Under the pieces are notes generated by a model, which did not search any database, was not told where the DNA came from, and saw only the letters and a program-made list of their open reading frames with translations. Positions 1-6,218 of a DNA stretch of 10,702 nt are shown here, piece after piece (the stretch's first letter is position 1; each line of letters starts with the position of its first letter). The position numbers were made by a program, and so were the translations under genes. Location: contig NVSZ01000035.1 in the NCBI GenBank assembly GCA_002732845.1, positions 2,223-12,924 of the forward strand, in the 5' to 3' direction. This DNA comes from Rhodospirillaceae bacterium (GTDB lineage Bacteria; Pseudomonadota; Alphaproteobacteria; Rhodospirillales; Magnetovibrionaceae).

Positions 1-102
1 GGACGCATCTTCCGGACGGGTGGATATAATCTTTACACCGCTTACGCATCCGTCAAAAACATTCAGAACCACGCGCAATTGTCCGCCAAAACCTGTATCC
101 AT
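1..102 (-). CDS. Probable HupK-like hydrogenase maturation protein, N-terminal fragment (cut by window edge)
   Basis: This is the first 34 codons of an open frame that runs off the left edge. Its ATG shares one base with the hynL stop (TGATG), which suggests translational coupling. The visible protein starts MDTGFGGQLRVVLNVFDG and continues to a STRPEDAS stretch at residues 27-34. A short beta-rich start followed by an I-x-STRP motif resembles what I recall of the N-terminus of HupK/HoxV proteins, large-subunit-like accessory factors thought to hold the Fe(CN)2CO precursor during maturation. Position directly after the large-subunit gene in a hup-type operon fits. The identification rests on 34 residues and context only, so another maturation factor is possible. 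No strong Shine-Dalgarno sequence is seen, only GGAAG well upstream, inside hynL. Confidence 0.5.
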   Translation of the reverse strand, partial: MDTGFGGQLRVVLNVFDGCVSGVKIISTRPEDAS

Positions 103-1820
103 CAAGTGATTGTCACTTCCAGCATATCTTCTCCGTCATCGCCGGTTAAATGTACGGCACAGGCAATGCACGGATCAAAACTGTGAATGGTTCGCAGGAT
201 TTCCAGCGGTTGATCGGGCACGGCCAGAACATGGCCTTTCAATGCCGCTTCGTAGGGTCCCGATTGACCTTGGGCATCGCGTGGCCCGGCGTTCCACGTG
301 GTGGGGACAACGGCTTGGTAGTTTGCGATTTTTTGATCTTCGATGACAATCCAATGGGCCAAAGCTCCGCGCGGGGCTTCCATATACCCCACCCCTTGGG
401 CTTTTTTGGGCCATGTTTTTGGGTCCCACAAAGCATCGTTATGGGTGTTTAAATCCCCGGCCTTGATATTGGCGATCAGGTCATTGTACCAGCCTCGCAT
501 GAAACCCACATACATTTTGGTTTCTAATGTGCGTGCCGCGGTACGGCCCAAGGTCGAAAACAATGCAGTCACCGGAACGTCCAATTTATTCAAGGTCATG
601 TTGACCAATTCCTGAGCCTGATTATTGCCGCTGGCATATAACATCAACATCCTCGACAACGGCCCGACTTCCATCGCTTTGCCTTTCCAGCGTGGCGATT
701 TGATCCATGAATATTCTTTATCCACGTTCAATTGATCATAAGGTGGATTTGGCCCGGTGAAATTAAGTTCGGTTTCTCCTTTATAAGGGTGCAGTCCGGT
801 TCCGGCCCCGTCTTTGTAATCATACCAAGCGTGATCGACAAATTCTTGAATTTGGCTTTCTTCATCCAGATCAATTTCGTGGATTGTTGAAATATCCCGG
901 TCTAAAATAACCCCGCGTGGAATTAAGAAACTGGACACGTCATTGGTATCTCCGGTGGGGAAATCGCCATAGGTTAAGAAGTTTCCAACGCCTTCGCCGA
1001 TCGAGGCCCAATCTTTATAGTATCCGGCAATTGCCAAGGTATCGGGCACGTAAACCATATCGACAAAATCTTCCATACGTGAAATTACGGAAGAAATTTT
1101 AGCCAGTTTTTCCATATTAATGGCGCCGTCGGTATTGGGGTCTAAGGAACACGGCACCCCCCCCACCACAAAATTAGGGTGTGGATTTTTGCCGCCAAAG
1201 ATGGTGTGCAATTGCACCACGTCGCGTTGCCATTCCAAAGCATCCAGATAATGGGCAAAGGCCATCAGGTTGGCTTCTGGTGGTAACCTGTACGCTGGGT
1301 GCCCCCAATAACCATTCGCAAAAATACCCAACTGGCCTTGATCGATAAAGGTTTTTAATTTTTTCTTCATGTCGGCAAAATAACCGGGGGAAGAGCGCGG
1401 ATAATTGGATAGGCTTTGGGCCAAAACGGCGGTGGCGGCCGGGTCTGCATCGAGTGCCGAAACCACATCTACCCAATCCAACGCATGCAGGTGATAAAAG
1501 TGCATGACATGATCATGCACGTATTGAGCCGCGATCATCAAGTTTCGGATCAGTTGCGCATTGGGCGGGATTTTATAATCCAAGGCATCTTCCACGGCGC
1601 GCACCGAAGCCACGCCGTGCACCAAGGTGCACACCCCGCAAATCCGTTGGGCAAACGCCCATGCATCGCGGGGATCACGCCCCCGTAAAATAATTTCAAT
1701 GCCGCGCACCATGGTGCCGGATGAATAAGCCTCGGCAATGCGCTGACCATCCATTTGGGCTTCGATGCGAAGGTGTCCTTCGATACGGGTAACCGGGTCT
1801 ACGATCAGTCTCTTGCTCAT
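102..1820 (-). CDS. hynL: [NiFe]-hydrogenase large subunit, Isp-type (group 1e) membrane-bound uptake hydrogenase
   Basis: This is the catalytic subunit that holds the Ni-Fe(CN)2CO site and splits or forms H2, 572 residues, a normal length for group 1. The N-terminal motif TRIEGHLRIE is at residues 11-20. The first nickel-binding pair is in RICGVC (C61, C64) and the second in DPCIACAVH (C551, C554). The precursor continues 15 residues beyond H557, so it should be cleaved after that histidine by a HupD-type endopeptidase once nickel is inserted; hupD is in the same operon. It has no signal peptide and should be exported together with HynS, which carries the Tat signal. The ATG at 1820 has the leader AGGGGAACG five bases upstream and begins 18 bp after the isp2 stop. 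Separation from hynS by isp1 and isp2 defines the Isp type. The name hupL would also be acceptable. Confidence 0.97.
   Translation of the reverse strand: MSKRLIVDPVTRIEGHLRIEAQMDGQRIAEAYSSGTMVRGIEIILRGRDPRDAWAFAQRICGVCTLVHGVASVRAVEDALDYKIPPNAQLIRNLMIAAQYVHDHVMHFYHLHALDWVDVVSALDADPAATAVLAQSLSNYPRSSPGYFADMKKKLKTFIDQGQLGIFANGYWGHPAYRLPPEANLMAFAHYLDALEWQRDVVQLHTIFGGKNPHPNFVVGGVPCSLDPNTDGAINMEKLAKISSVISRMEDFVDMVYVPDTLAIAGYYKDWASIGEGVGNFLTYGDFPTGDTNDVSSFLIPRGVILDRDISTIHEIDLDEESQIQEFVDHAWYDYKDGAGTGLHPYKGETELNFTGPNPPYDQLNVDKEYSWIKSPRWKGKAMEVGPLSRMLMLYASGNNQAQELVNMTLNKLDVPVTALFSTLGRTAARTLETKMYVGFMRGWYNDLIANIKAGDLNTHNDALWDPKTWPKKAQGVGYMEAPRGALAHWIVIEDQKIANYQAVVPTTWNAGPRDAQGQSGPYEAALKGHVLAVPDQPLEILRTIHSFDPCIACAVHLTGDDGEDMLEVTIT
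104..118. repeat. Perfect inverted repeat at the hynL stop / hupK-like start
   Basis: AAGTGA and TCACTT form a six-base-pair stem with a three-base loop in the last codons of hynL. On the minus-strand transcript the stem ends just before the overlapping TGATG. It includes part of the only GGAAG sequence that could serve as ribosome binding site for the next gene. It lacks a following T run, so it is not a typical terminator. Confidence 0.5.
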
Positions 1821-1825
1821 GTCTT

Positions 1826-1834
1826 CGTTCCCCT
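1826..1834 (-). promoter_or_regulatory. Ribosome binding site of hynL
   Basis: The minus strand reads AGGGGAACG followed by five bases and the hynL ATG. The identical nine bases, at the same distance, precede hynS. The site supports the start at 1820 and suggests independent initiation rather than pure coupling from isp2. Confidence 0.75.
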
Positions 1835-1838
1835 ATCT

Positions 1839-3101
1839 TTAAACGTCATCATCTAAATATTCAGCAACCAACTCGGTCAAGCCCATCACTTCTTGATCCA
1901 TGTTGAATTCTTCCAACACATTATCCAACGTGTGATGGCAATAGGCACACATGGTGACAATGACTTCCGGTTCGACTTTTTCAAGCTGTATTTTTTTCAG
2001 TTTAAACGCCGCATGGCGCAATCCTTCGGCACGTTCATTGGACCCAACACCGCCGCCGCCGCCGCAACACCAATTCATGGTTCCGGCATCATCGGTTTCG
2101 ACAAAGTTCTCGGCCACCATGTTCATCAAACGCCGGGGTTCACCATTGATGCCGCCGCGACGATTGATTTGACAGGGATCGTGAAAGGTCAGTTTTTGGG
2201 TGTTTTTGCCCTTTGTTTTCAGCTTGCCTTCGGCGCGCAATTTATCCAGCAATTCGATAATATGAATCACCTCAAACTTATACGAACGGCCAATCAAGTT
2301 CGGGCCTTCCCAACGCAGAGCCTGATATGCATGTCCACATTCGGGACTGATCACATATTTTACGCCCAGCTTTTCTGCCGCATCAACAACCCGTTGCACC
2401 AAGACACGCGCCACATCACGATTGCCCAATTGAATGCCGACGTTGGTGGCTTCAAAGGCTTCATTTGAAATGGTCCATGTAAGGCCGGCTTTTTTGAAGA
2501 TCTTAGCCATGGCACCTAAAACATCCGGGAACTCAGCAATTTCTTGAGCCGATAAAATCACCATGTAATCGACACCCGGTTTATCAAATTCGATTTCAAT
2601 ACCCGTGTCTTTAATGGCGTGTTTCACTTGCGCATGTAAGGCCGGGTGCAGTTCGCCCATGGGACTGCCTAAATCGGCATGACGGCCCGCCGCCGCGATC
2701 AGTTCGACCGGGGCATGTCCCGCGGCACTCATGCCTTCGCGCATTTTGCGGATCATCATGGTGATGTCATTGCCCACCGGACAGACCAAGGTACAACGTC
2801 CACACATGGTGCAACTGTCGTAAACCAAGGTTTCCCAATCGCTGAAATCTTTGTCGGTGACGGGTTTAACCAAGCCTAAGGCTCCGGCGATCCACCCAAA
2901 CAAGGTAAATTCCCGCGACCACACACGGCGCATCAAATCGAGTTTTTTGATGGGAATGTATTTTGGGTCTTCGGTGGCCCGGTAAAAAATACAGGCTTCG
3001 GCGCACAATCCGCAATTCACACAGCTTGTGAAAAAACTGGCGACCGGCGCATCAATTTGCTCCCGCAGAGCATTTAGGCCTCTCTCGAAAGTCGCGCTCA
3101 T
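1839..3101 (-). CDS. isp2: Isp2: HdrD/DsrK-like iron-sulfur protein of the hydrogenase electron-transfer module
   Basis: This 420-residue protein is a soluble, probably cytoplasmic partner of Isp1. Two [4Fe-4S] ferredoxin motifs lie near the N-terminus: C27-C30-C33-C37 and C97-C100-C103-C107. The C-terminal part carries one full CCG (cysteine-rich) domain: DPC at C310, WCC at C345-C346, and C385-x2-C388. In the HdrB/HdrD/DsrK family this type of domain holds the unusual [4Fe-4S] cluster that handles disulfides. The preceding half (about 175-290) looks like a second CCG repeat that has lost most ligands; only C255 in SPECGHAY remains, so one active-type centre is expected. The start codon overlaps the isp1 stop by ATGA and has AAGGAG upstream. 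Together with Isp1 it is expected to take electrons from HynSL and pass them to the quinone or a thiol/disulfide acceptor; the acceptor is not known from the sequence. Confidence 0.93.
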   Translation of the reverse strand: MSATFERGLNALREQIDAPVASFFTSCVNCGLCAEACIFYRATEDPKYIPIKKLDLMRRVWSREFTLFGWIAGALGLVKPVTDKDFSDWETLVYDSCTMCGRCTLVCPVGNDITMMIRKMREGMSAAGHAPVELIAAAGRHADLGSPMGELHPALHAQVKHAIKDTGIEIEFDKPGVDYMVILSAQEIAEFPDVLGAMAKIFKKAGLTWTISNEAFEATNVGIQLGNRDVARVLVQRVVDAAEKLGVKYVISPECGHAYQALRWEGPNLIGRSYKFEVIHIIELLDKLRAEGKLKTKGKNTQKLTFHDPCQINRRGGINGEPRRLMNMVAENFVETDDAGTMNWCCGGGGGVGSNERAEGLRHAAFKLKKIQLEKVEPEVIVTMCAYCHHTLDNVLEEFNMDQEVMGLTELVAEYLDDDV

Positions 3102-3763
3102 GATTCTGCTCCTTTTCGGCCTTGGATGGCACCATTGTAATAACGGGAAATAGCAAAGCTGAACGCGTGCATCAATTTGGTGAAGGGAAAGGCAATCATC
3201 AAGGCTTCGACAGACAGGATGTGAAACGCCATCATCATGGTCGGATCGCCGAACAATTTGTTTACGGCGATATAGCCTGTCAACAACGGCAAGCCGCTTA
3301 ACACCAACACCAAATAATCATCAAACGTGGTCAGTGCCTTGCGCACCGGATCAGTGAAGCGTGAATAGATCAGGGCAATCAACGCCAACAACGCCAACGC
3401 CGTGGCGCTTTCGACAATCACTCGACCCGTGCTGGGCCACGACACACCAAACGCATCGGTAAACAATGCAATGTGTGGAGCAAAGAAAAAGAACGCAATG
3501 AAAAAACCGATGTGAAAAATATAACCGCCGATATAGGTGATCGGCGCAAATTTCACCAAACCTTCGCGTGGCACAGAACGGCTGAAGATGGTTTTGAGTC
3601 CTTGGGCCACGGGGTTGCCTTTGGCCGGGGCCAAATCTTTTTTCCGTCCCAACACGAATATTTCCACGATCCGCAAAACGATGCCTCCGGCGAAAATCAT
3701 TAAGGCGATATCAAAGGCCGGTCCACGCGCCCACATCAAAAGATCAAAAGCTTGATTGTTCAT
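3098..3763 (-). CDS. isp1: Isp1: NarI/DsrM-like membrane cytochrome b subunit
   Basis: This 221-residue integral membrane protein has five predicted helices at about residues 14-38, 76-96, 115-134, 149-166 and 178-200. Histidines that could bind haem b are H84 and H97 around the second helix and H181 and H199 in the last one, as expected for the NarI/HdrE/DsrM superfamily. It probably receives electrons from the periplasmic HynS distal cluster and moves them across the membrane to Isp2 or quinone. The ATG overlaps the hynS stop by four bases (ATGA) and the isp1 stop overlaps isp2 in the same way, so isp1 and isp2 are translationally coupled; GGAGA lies seven bases before the start. Which histidines actually bind haem is inferred from position only. 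Confidence 0.93.
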   Translation of the reverse strand: MNNQAFDLLMWARGPAFDIALMIFAGGIVLRIVEIFVLGRKKDLAPAKGNPVAQGLKTIFSRSVPREGLVKFAPITYIGGYIFHIGFFIAFFFFAPHIALFTDAFGVSWPSTGRVIVESATALALLALIALIYSRFTDPVRKALTTFDDYLVLVLSGLPLLTGYIAVNKLFGDPTMMMAFHILSVEALMIAFPFTKLMHAFSFAISRYYNGAIQGRKGAES

Positions 3764-4848
3764 GACGATTTCTCCAAATCATGGGCATCCACGGTTTCAT
3801 GGGCCTTGGCGGCTTTGGCTTTTTTGGCCTTGGACATCAGGGCACTTGCCACGCCAATCGCGGCTCCCCCGGCTACGGCGGCGACTCCTGCTTTGCGATA
3901 ATCGCCCGCCGGCACAGATAAAGGTTTATAAAACCCACCGTTGTCCCAAAAATCTGGTTCGGTACAGCCTAGGCACGGATGCCCGGCTTCAATCGGGAAG
4001 CTCACCCCATTGTTCCATTTTATTGTGGCGCATGCGCTTTTGGTGATGGGGCCTTTGCAGCCCAGTTTGTAAAGACACCAACCGCCGCGCGCGCCTTCGT
4101 CATCAAAGTTTTCGGCAAACATGCCCTTGTCATAAAAGGGGCGGCGATAACACCGATCATGGATGCTTTCCCCATAAAAGGCTTTGGGTCGCCCAAGTTC
4201 ATCAAGGTCGGGAATACCAAACGTTAAAAAGTGTGCCAACACGCCCGTCATGACCACGGGAATGGGGGGACACCCCGGCACATTGATAATGGGTTTGTCT
4301 TTGATGATTTCCGATACGCCAACCGCGCCCGTGGGGTTCGGGTCGGCATGGCCGATTCCGCCATATGCGGCGCACGTGCCAACACTGACAATTGCGGCGG
4401 CCCCGGCGGCGGTTTCTTTCAACATGTCTAAATTCGAAATTCCGGCAATACAGGAATAGCCGGGGTCTTTGATCGGAATCGAACCATCAACCACCAAGAT
4501 ATATTTTCCGTAATTTTCCTTCATCGCCTGTTCTCGGGCGGCTTCGGCGGCATGCCCGGATGCGGCTTGTAAGGTGTGGTGATAATCCAACGAAATTGCA
4601 TTGAAGATCAGGTCTTCAATCGTCGGGGAATGGGACCGGAGGATGGATTCTGTGCACCCCGTGCATTCTTGGAACGACAGCCAAATCACCGAAGGGCGCC
4701 GAGCATTTTCCAAAGCCTCGGCAATGCGCGGGACCATGGCCGGGGACAGCGCCATGACAGACGCCAAAGACGCGCAATATTTCATAAAAGCGCGACGGCT
4801 GATGCCATGGGTCTTCATCAATTCTGGTAACATGGCTTTGTTCGACAT
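3760..4848 (-). CDS. hynS: [NiFe]-hydrogenase small subunit, Tat-exported, Isp-type (group 1e)
   Basis: This 362-residue electron-relay subunit carries three Fe-S clusters from the active site in HynL to the membrane partners. A twin-arginine signal SRRAFMK at residues 17-23 is followed by a hydrophobic stretch, so the HynSL pair is folded and exported by Tat. Proximal cluster ligands are C62, C65, C159 and C193. Distal ligands are H230, C233, C258 and C264. The medial [3Fe-4S] ligands are C273, C292 and C295. Positions that carry extra cysteines in oxygen-tolerant group 1d enzymes are glycines here (ECTGC; YGG after GTCAA), so the proximal cluster is the ordinary type. A hydrophobic helix at 319-338 followed by a Lys/Ala-rich tail should anchor the protein with its C-terminus in the cytoplasm. 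The start has AGGGGAACG five bases upstream; hupH ends 40 bp before. Confidence 0.97.
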   Translation of the reverse strand: MSNKAMLPELMKTHGISRRAFMKYCASLASVMALSPAMVPRIAEALENARRPSVIWLSFQECTGCTESILRSHSPTIEDLIFNAISLDYHHTLQAASGHAAEAAREQAMKENYGKYILVVDGSIPIKDPGYSCIAGISNLDMLKETAAGAAAIVSVGTCAAYGGIGHADPNPTGAVGVSEIIKDKPIINVPGCPPIPVVMTGVLAHFLTFGIPDLDELGRPKAFYGESIHDRCYRRPFYDKGMFAENFDDEGARGGWCLYKLGCKGPITKSACATIKWNNGVSFPIEAGHPCLGCTEPDFWDNGGFYKPLSVPAGDYRKAGVAAVAGGAAIGVASALMSKAKKAKAAKAHETVDAHDLEKSS

Positions 4849-4853
4849 AACAA

Positions 4854-4862
4854 CGTTCCCCT
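4854..4862 (-). promoter_or_regulatory. Ribosome binding site of hynS
   Basis: The minus strand reads AGGGGAACG, then five bases, then the hynS ATG. It is identical in sequence and spacing to the hynL leader and fixes the start at 4848. Confidence 0.75.
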
Positions 4863-4881
4863 TGATATAGAAGTGATATAG
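4863..4881. repeat. Direct repeat of TGATATAG, 11-bp period
   Basis: Two exact copies of TGATATAG (plus strand, 4863-4870 and 4874-4881) lie in the 40-bp gap between the hupH-like gene and hynS. The start-to-start distance of 11 bp is one helical turn. It could be a protein-binding site or chance AT-rich sequence; no known operator is recognised. Confidence 0.45.
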
Positions 4882-4888
4882 CCGTGTG

Positions 4889-5323
4889 TTAGCTGTTCCC
4901 CTTCAGTGTATCTAAACGCCCTGCCAAGGTTTCAAGACCTTGCACAGCATCTTCGCGTTGTGTTTTTAAAATATCTGGCATGAATGTGATTTCGATAAAA
5001 CGCGATTGAAATTGACCCTTTTCATCCAGATGATCAACCCGCCATACGCCGGGAATCTTGGTCTCACGGACATGGCTTTCGCCCATGATGGTCAGGGTTG
5101 CACTGACTTCACCGTCACCCAACACATCATCAAGGATACGTTCATCCCCCGGGCCAAATGGAATTGCGCCCAAGTCAATAATGTGTTCAACGCCCGAGTC
5201 TAAAAGTTTGCTCAGAGCATGTTTGATTTCATGAAGAAGCGGGGCTGCGTTGCCCGTAGCAACGAAGGACAGAACATCATCTGGTTTAGATGTGGTTGCA
5301 CAATAAGAATGACGATTATCCAT
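4889..5323 (-). CDS. hupH: HupH/HyaF-type hydrogenase expression/formation protein, short single-domain form
   Basis: This 144-residue protein matches the conserved domain of HupH/HyaF/HoxQ proteins, which help assemble the small subunit and its Fe-S clusters. Recognisable blocks are IDLGAIPFGPGDERILDDVL at about 48-67, LGDGEVSA just after, a KIPGVWRV block near the middle and RFIEITFMPDIL towards the end. Full-length family members are about twice as long; here only one copy of the domain is present. I chose the ATG at 5323 because AAAGGGGGG lies four bases upstream; an upstream GTG at 5362 in the same frame would add 13 residues but has no comparable site. The gene sits between hupD and hynS, which matches a role in HynS maturation. 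The symbol is by family; a HyaF name is equally defensible. Confidence 0.82.
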   Translation of the reverse strand: MDNRHSYCATTSKPDDVLSFVATGNAAPLLHEIKHALSKLLDSGVEHIIDLGAIPFGPGDERILDDVLGDGEVSATLTIMGESHVRETKIPGVWRVDHLDEKGQFQSRFIEITFMPDILKTQREDAVQGLETLAGRLDTLKGNS

Positions 5324-5327
5324 AAAG

Positions 5328-5336
5328 CCCCCCTTT
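5328..5336 (-). promoter_or_regulatory. Ribosome binding site that decides the hupH-like start
   Basis: The minus strand reads AAAGGGGGG four bases before the ATG at 5323. This purine run favours that ATG over the in-frame GTG at 5362. Confidence 0.6.
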
Positions 5337-5375
5337 GCATAGACGAAAAAGGTTTTCAGCACCTCAAAATGTTAA

Positions 5376-5389
5376 GCCTAAATTTAAGC
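5376..5389. repeat. Near-palindrome GCCTAAATTTAAGC in the hupD-hupH gap
   Basis: The 14-bp sequence is palindromic except for one pair, and TTAAGCC occurs twice (5372-5378 and 5384-5390) around it. It lies in the 117-bp gap (5324-5440) between hupD and the hupH-like gene, the largest non-coding stretch in the leftward operon. The rest of that gap is AT-rich with a T run at 5411-5417 and shows no clear terminator hairpin. A regulatory role is only a possibility. Confidence 0.35.
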
Positions 5390-5440
5390 CGAAGCAACCA
5401 ATTCCCACAATTTTTTTGTTATTTAAGGGGCGGCAAAGAT

Positions 5441-5938
5441 TTAGGCGTTTCGCCAGCGCAGAACCACGTCCAAAACGGCTTGTGCCGCTTTGGGAACGGC
5501 ATTTTGCACGGCCGGTGTCAGGTGTTCGCCAACGGTTAGGATTTCTGGCTGAATGCCGACAATCGCGCGGTGATCGGGCACGGCTTCGCGCAACCGCAAA
5601 CCGTCCATAATATCGTCCAGACCAATATCGTGAGGACTGCGTCCGCGGTGCCGCAAAAAATGATCCATTTTGGCCCCTTCAAAGACTTTCACGGCACCGG
5701 GCTGTTCGCCCAATACTGCGGCATCAACCACAATCAAAGCATCTGCGTCTTCCATCGGCACCAACAACGTCAGCCCCATGGTTCCGCCATCCATAAATTC
5801 TAAGCCTAGGTTTTGAGCTTGGGGCAGGGATTCTAAGTGTTCAACCACCCGTACGCCTACGGATTCATCGGACAATAAAATATTGCCGACGCCAAGCACT
5901 AAAATTGTTTCTTCACTTGTCATCATAAAGTTCAACAT
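5441..5938 (-). CDS. hupD: HupD/HybD-family hydrogenase maturation endopeptidase
   Basis: This 165-residue nickel-dependent protease removes the C-terminal extension of the large subunit after metal-centre assembly. The N-terminal motif is ILVLGVGNILLSDE (residues 12-25). The three nickel-sensing residues known from HybD (Glu16, Asp62, His93) correspond to E25, D72 and H103 with nearly the same spacing. The MDGGT block is at 49-53. It is the first gene of the leftward operon that also contains hynL, so HynL (cleaved after H557) is the likely substrate; HynD would be the matching name in Isp-type systems. The start is uncertain: ATGs also occur at codons 5 and 6 (5926, 5923) and no strong Shine-Dalgarno sequence precedes any of them. 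A dedicated HoxW protease for HoxH is not in the window. Confidence 0.94.
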   Translation of the reverse strand: MLNFMMTSEETILVLGVGNILLSDESVGVRVVEHLESLPQAQNLGLEFMDGGTMGLTLLVPMEDADALIVVDAAVLGEQPGAVKVFEGAKMDHFLRHRGRSPHDIGLDDIMDGLRLREAVPDHRAIVGIQPEILTVGEHLTPAVQNAVPKAAQAVLDVVLRWRNA

Positions 5939-5945
5939 ACATAAT
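5917..5945 (+). promoter_or_regulatory. Candidate sigma70 promoter for hypC-hoxFUYH
   Basis: TTGTCA (5917-5922) and CATAAT (5940-5945) each match the consensus in five of six bases and are separated by 17 bp. Transcription would begin near 5952, about 30 bases before the hypC ATG. The -35 element lies inside the start of hupD on the other strand. No equally good leftward promoter was found in the 43-bp gap 5939-5981, and no clear FNR or sigma54 site was seen. Confidence 0.45.
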
Positions 5946-5981
5946 TATTTACCGACAAACAATAACAGGTCACCCAAAATC

Positions 5982-6218
5982 ATGTGTCTTAGTGTTCCCA
6001 TGAAAGTCGAAGAAATTAAAGACACCCGTGCCCGCTGTACGGCCATGGGTGAAGAACGTTGGGTTGACTTAATGTTTATGGCCGATCAGCCGCCCAAAAT
6101 TGGGGAATATGTGATCGTTCACCTGAAATTTGCCCAGCGTATCGTTTGCGAAGAAGAGGCCTTAAAATCGTACGCATTGTTTGATGAGATTCTTGATGTT
6201 TTAGACAAGAGCTCCTAA
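5982..6218 (+). CDS. hypC: HypC/HupF-family hydrogenase assembly chaperone
   Basis: This 78-residue protein begins MCLSVPMKVEEI, the family signature in which Cys2, exposed after removal of Met1, binds the Fe(CN)2CO precursor and the large-subunit cysteine. The other conserved block, GEYVIVHLKFA, is at residues 41-51. HypC works with HypD to deliver the iron cofactor to the hydrogenase large subunit. The start must be 5982 because Cys2 has to follow the first Met; a longer in-frame reading from 5883 would bury it. It is the first gene of the rightward operon, 38 bp before hoxF, which suggests service to HoxH, though it may also act on HynL on the other strand. The upstream AACAGGTC is a weak ribosome binding site. 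No hypA, B, D, E or F is in the window. Confidence 0.93.
   Translation: MCLSVPMKVEEIKDTRARCTAMGEERWVDLMFMADQPPKIGEYVIVHLKFAQRIVCEEEALKSYALFDEILDVLDKSS

Noticed and set aside
1157..1164. A run of eight C within hynL as a possible phase-variation site.
   Set aside because: The frame is intact, the encoded VGGVP block is ordinary for the family, and an eight-base run alone is weak evidence.
1893..2468. A 191-codon open frame on the plus strand inside isp2.
   Set aside because: It lies opposite a well-supported gene with conserved cysteine motifs, has no recognisable family and no clear ribosome binding site. It is a shadow frame.
5395..5425. A sigma54-like GG...GC pair (TGGGAATTGGTTGC on the minus strand) before the hupH-like gene.
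   Set aside because: The spacing between GG and GC is nine bases or fewer instead of ten, and the flanking consensus is poor.
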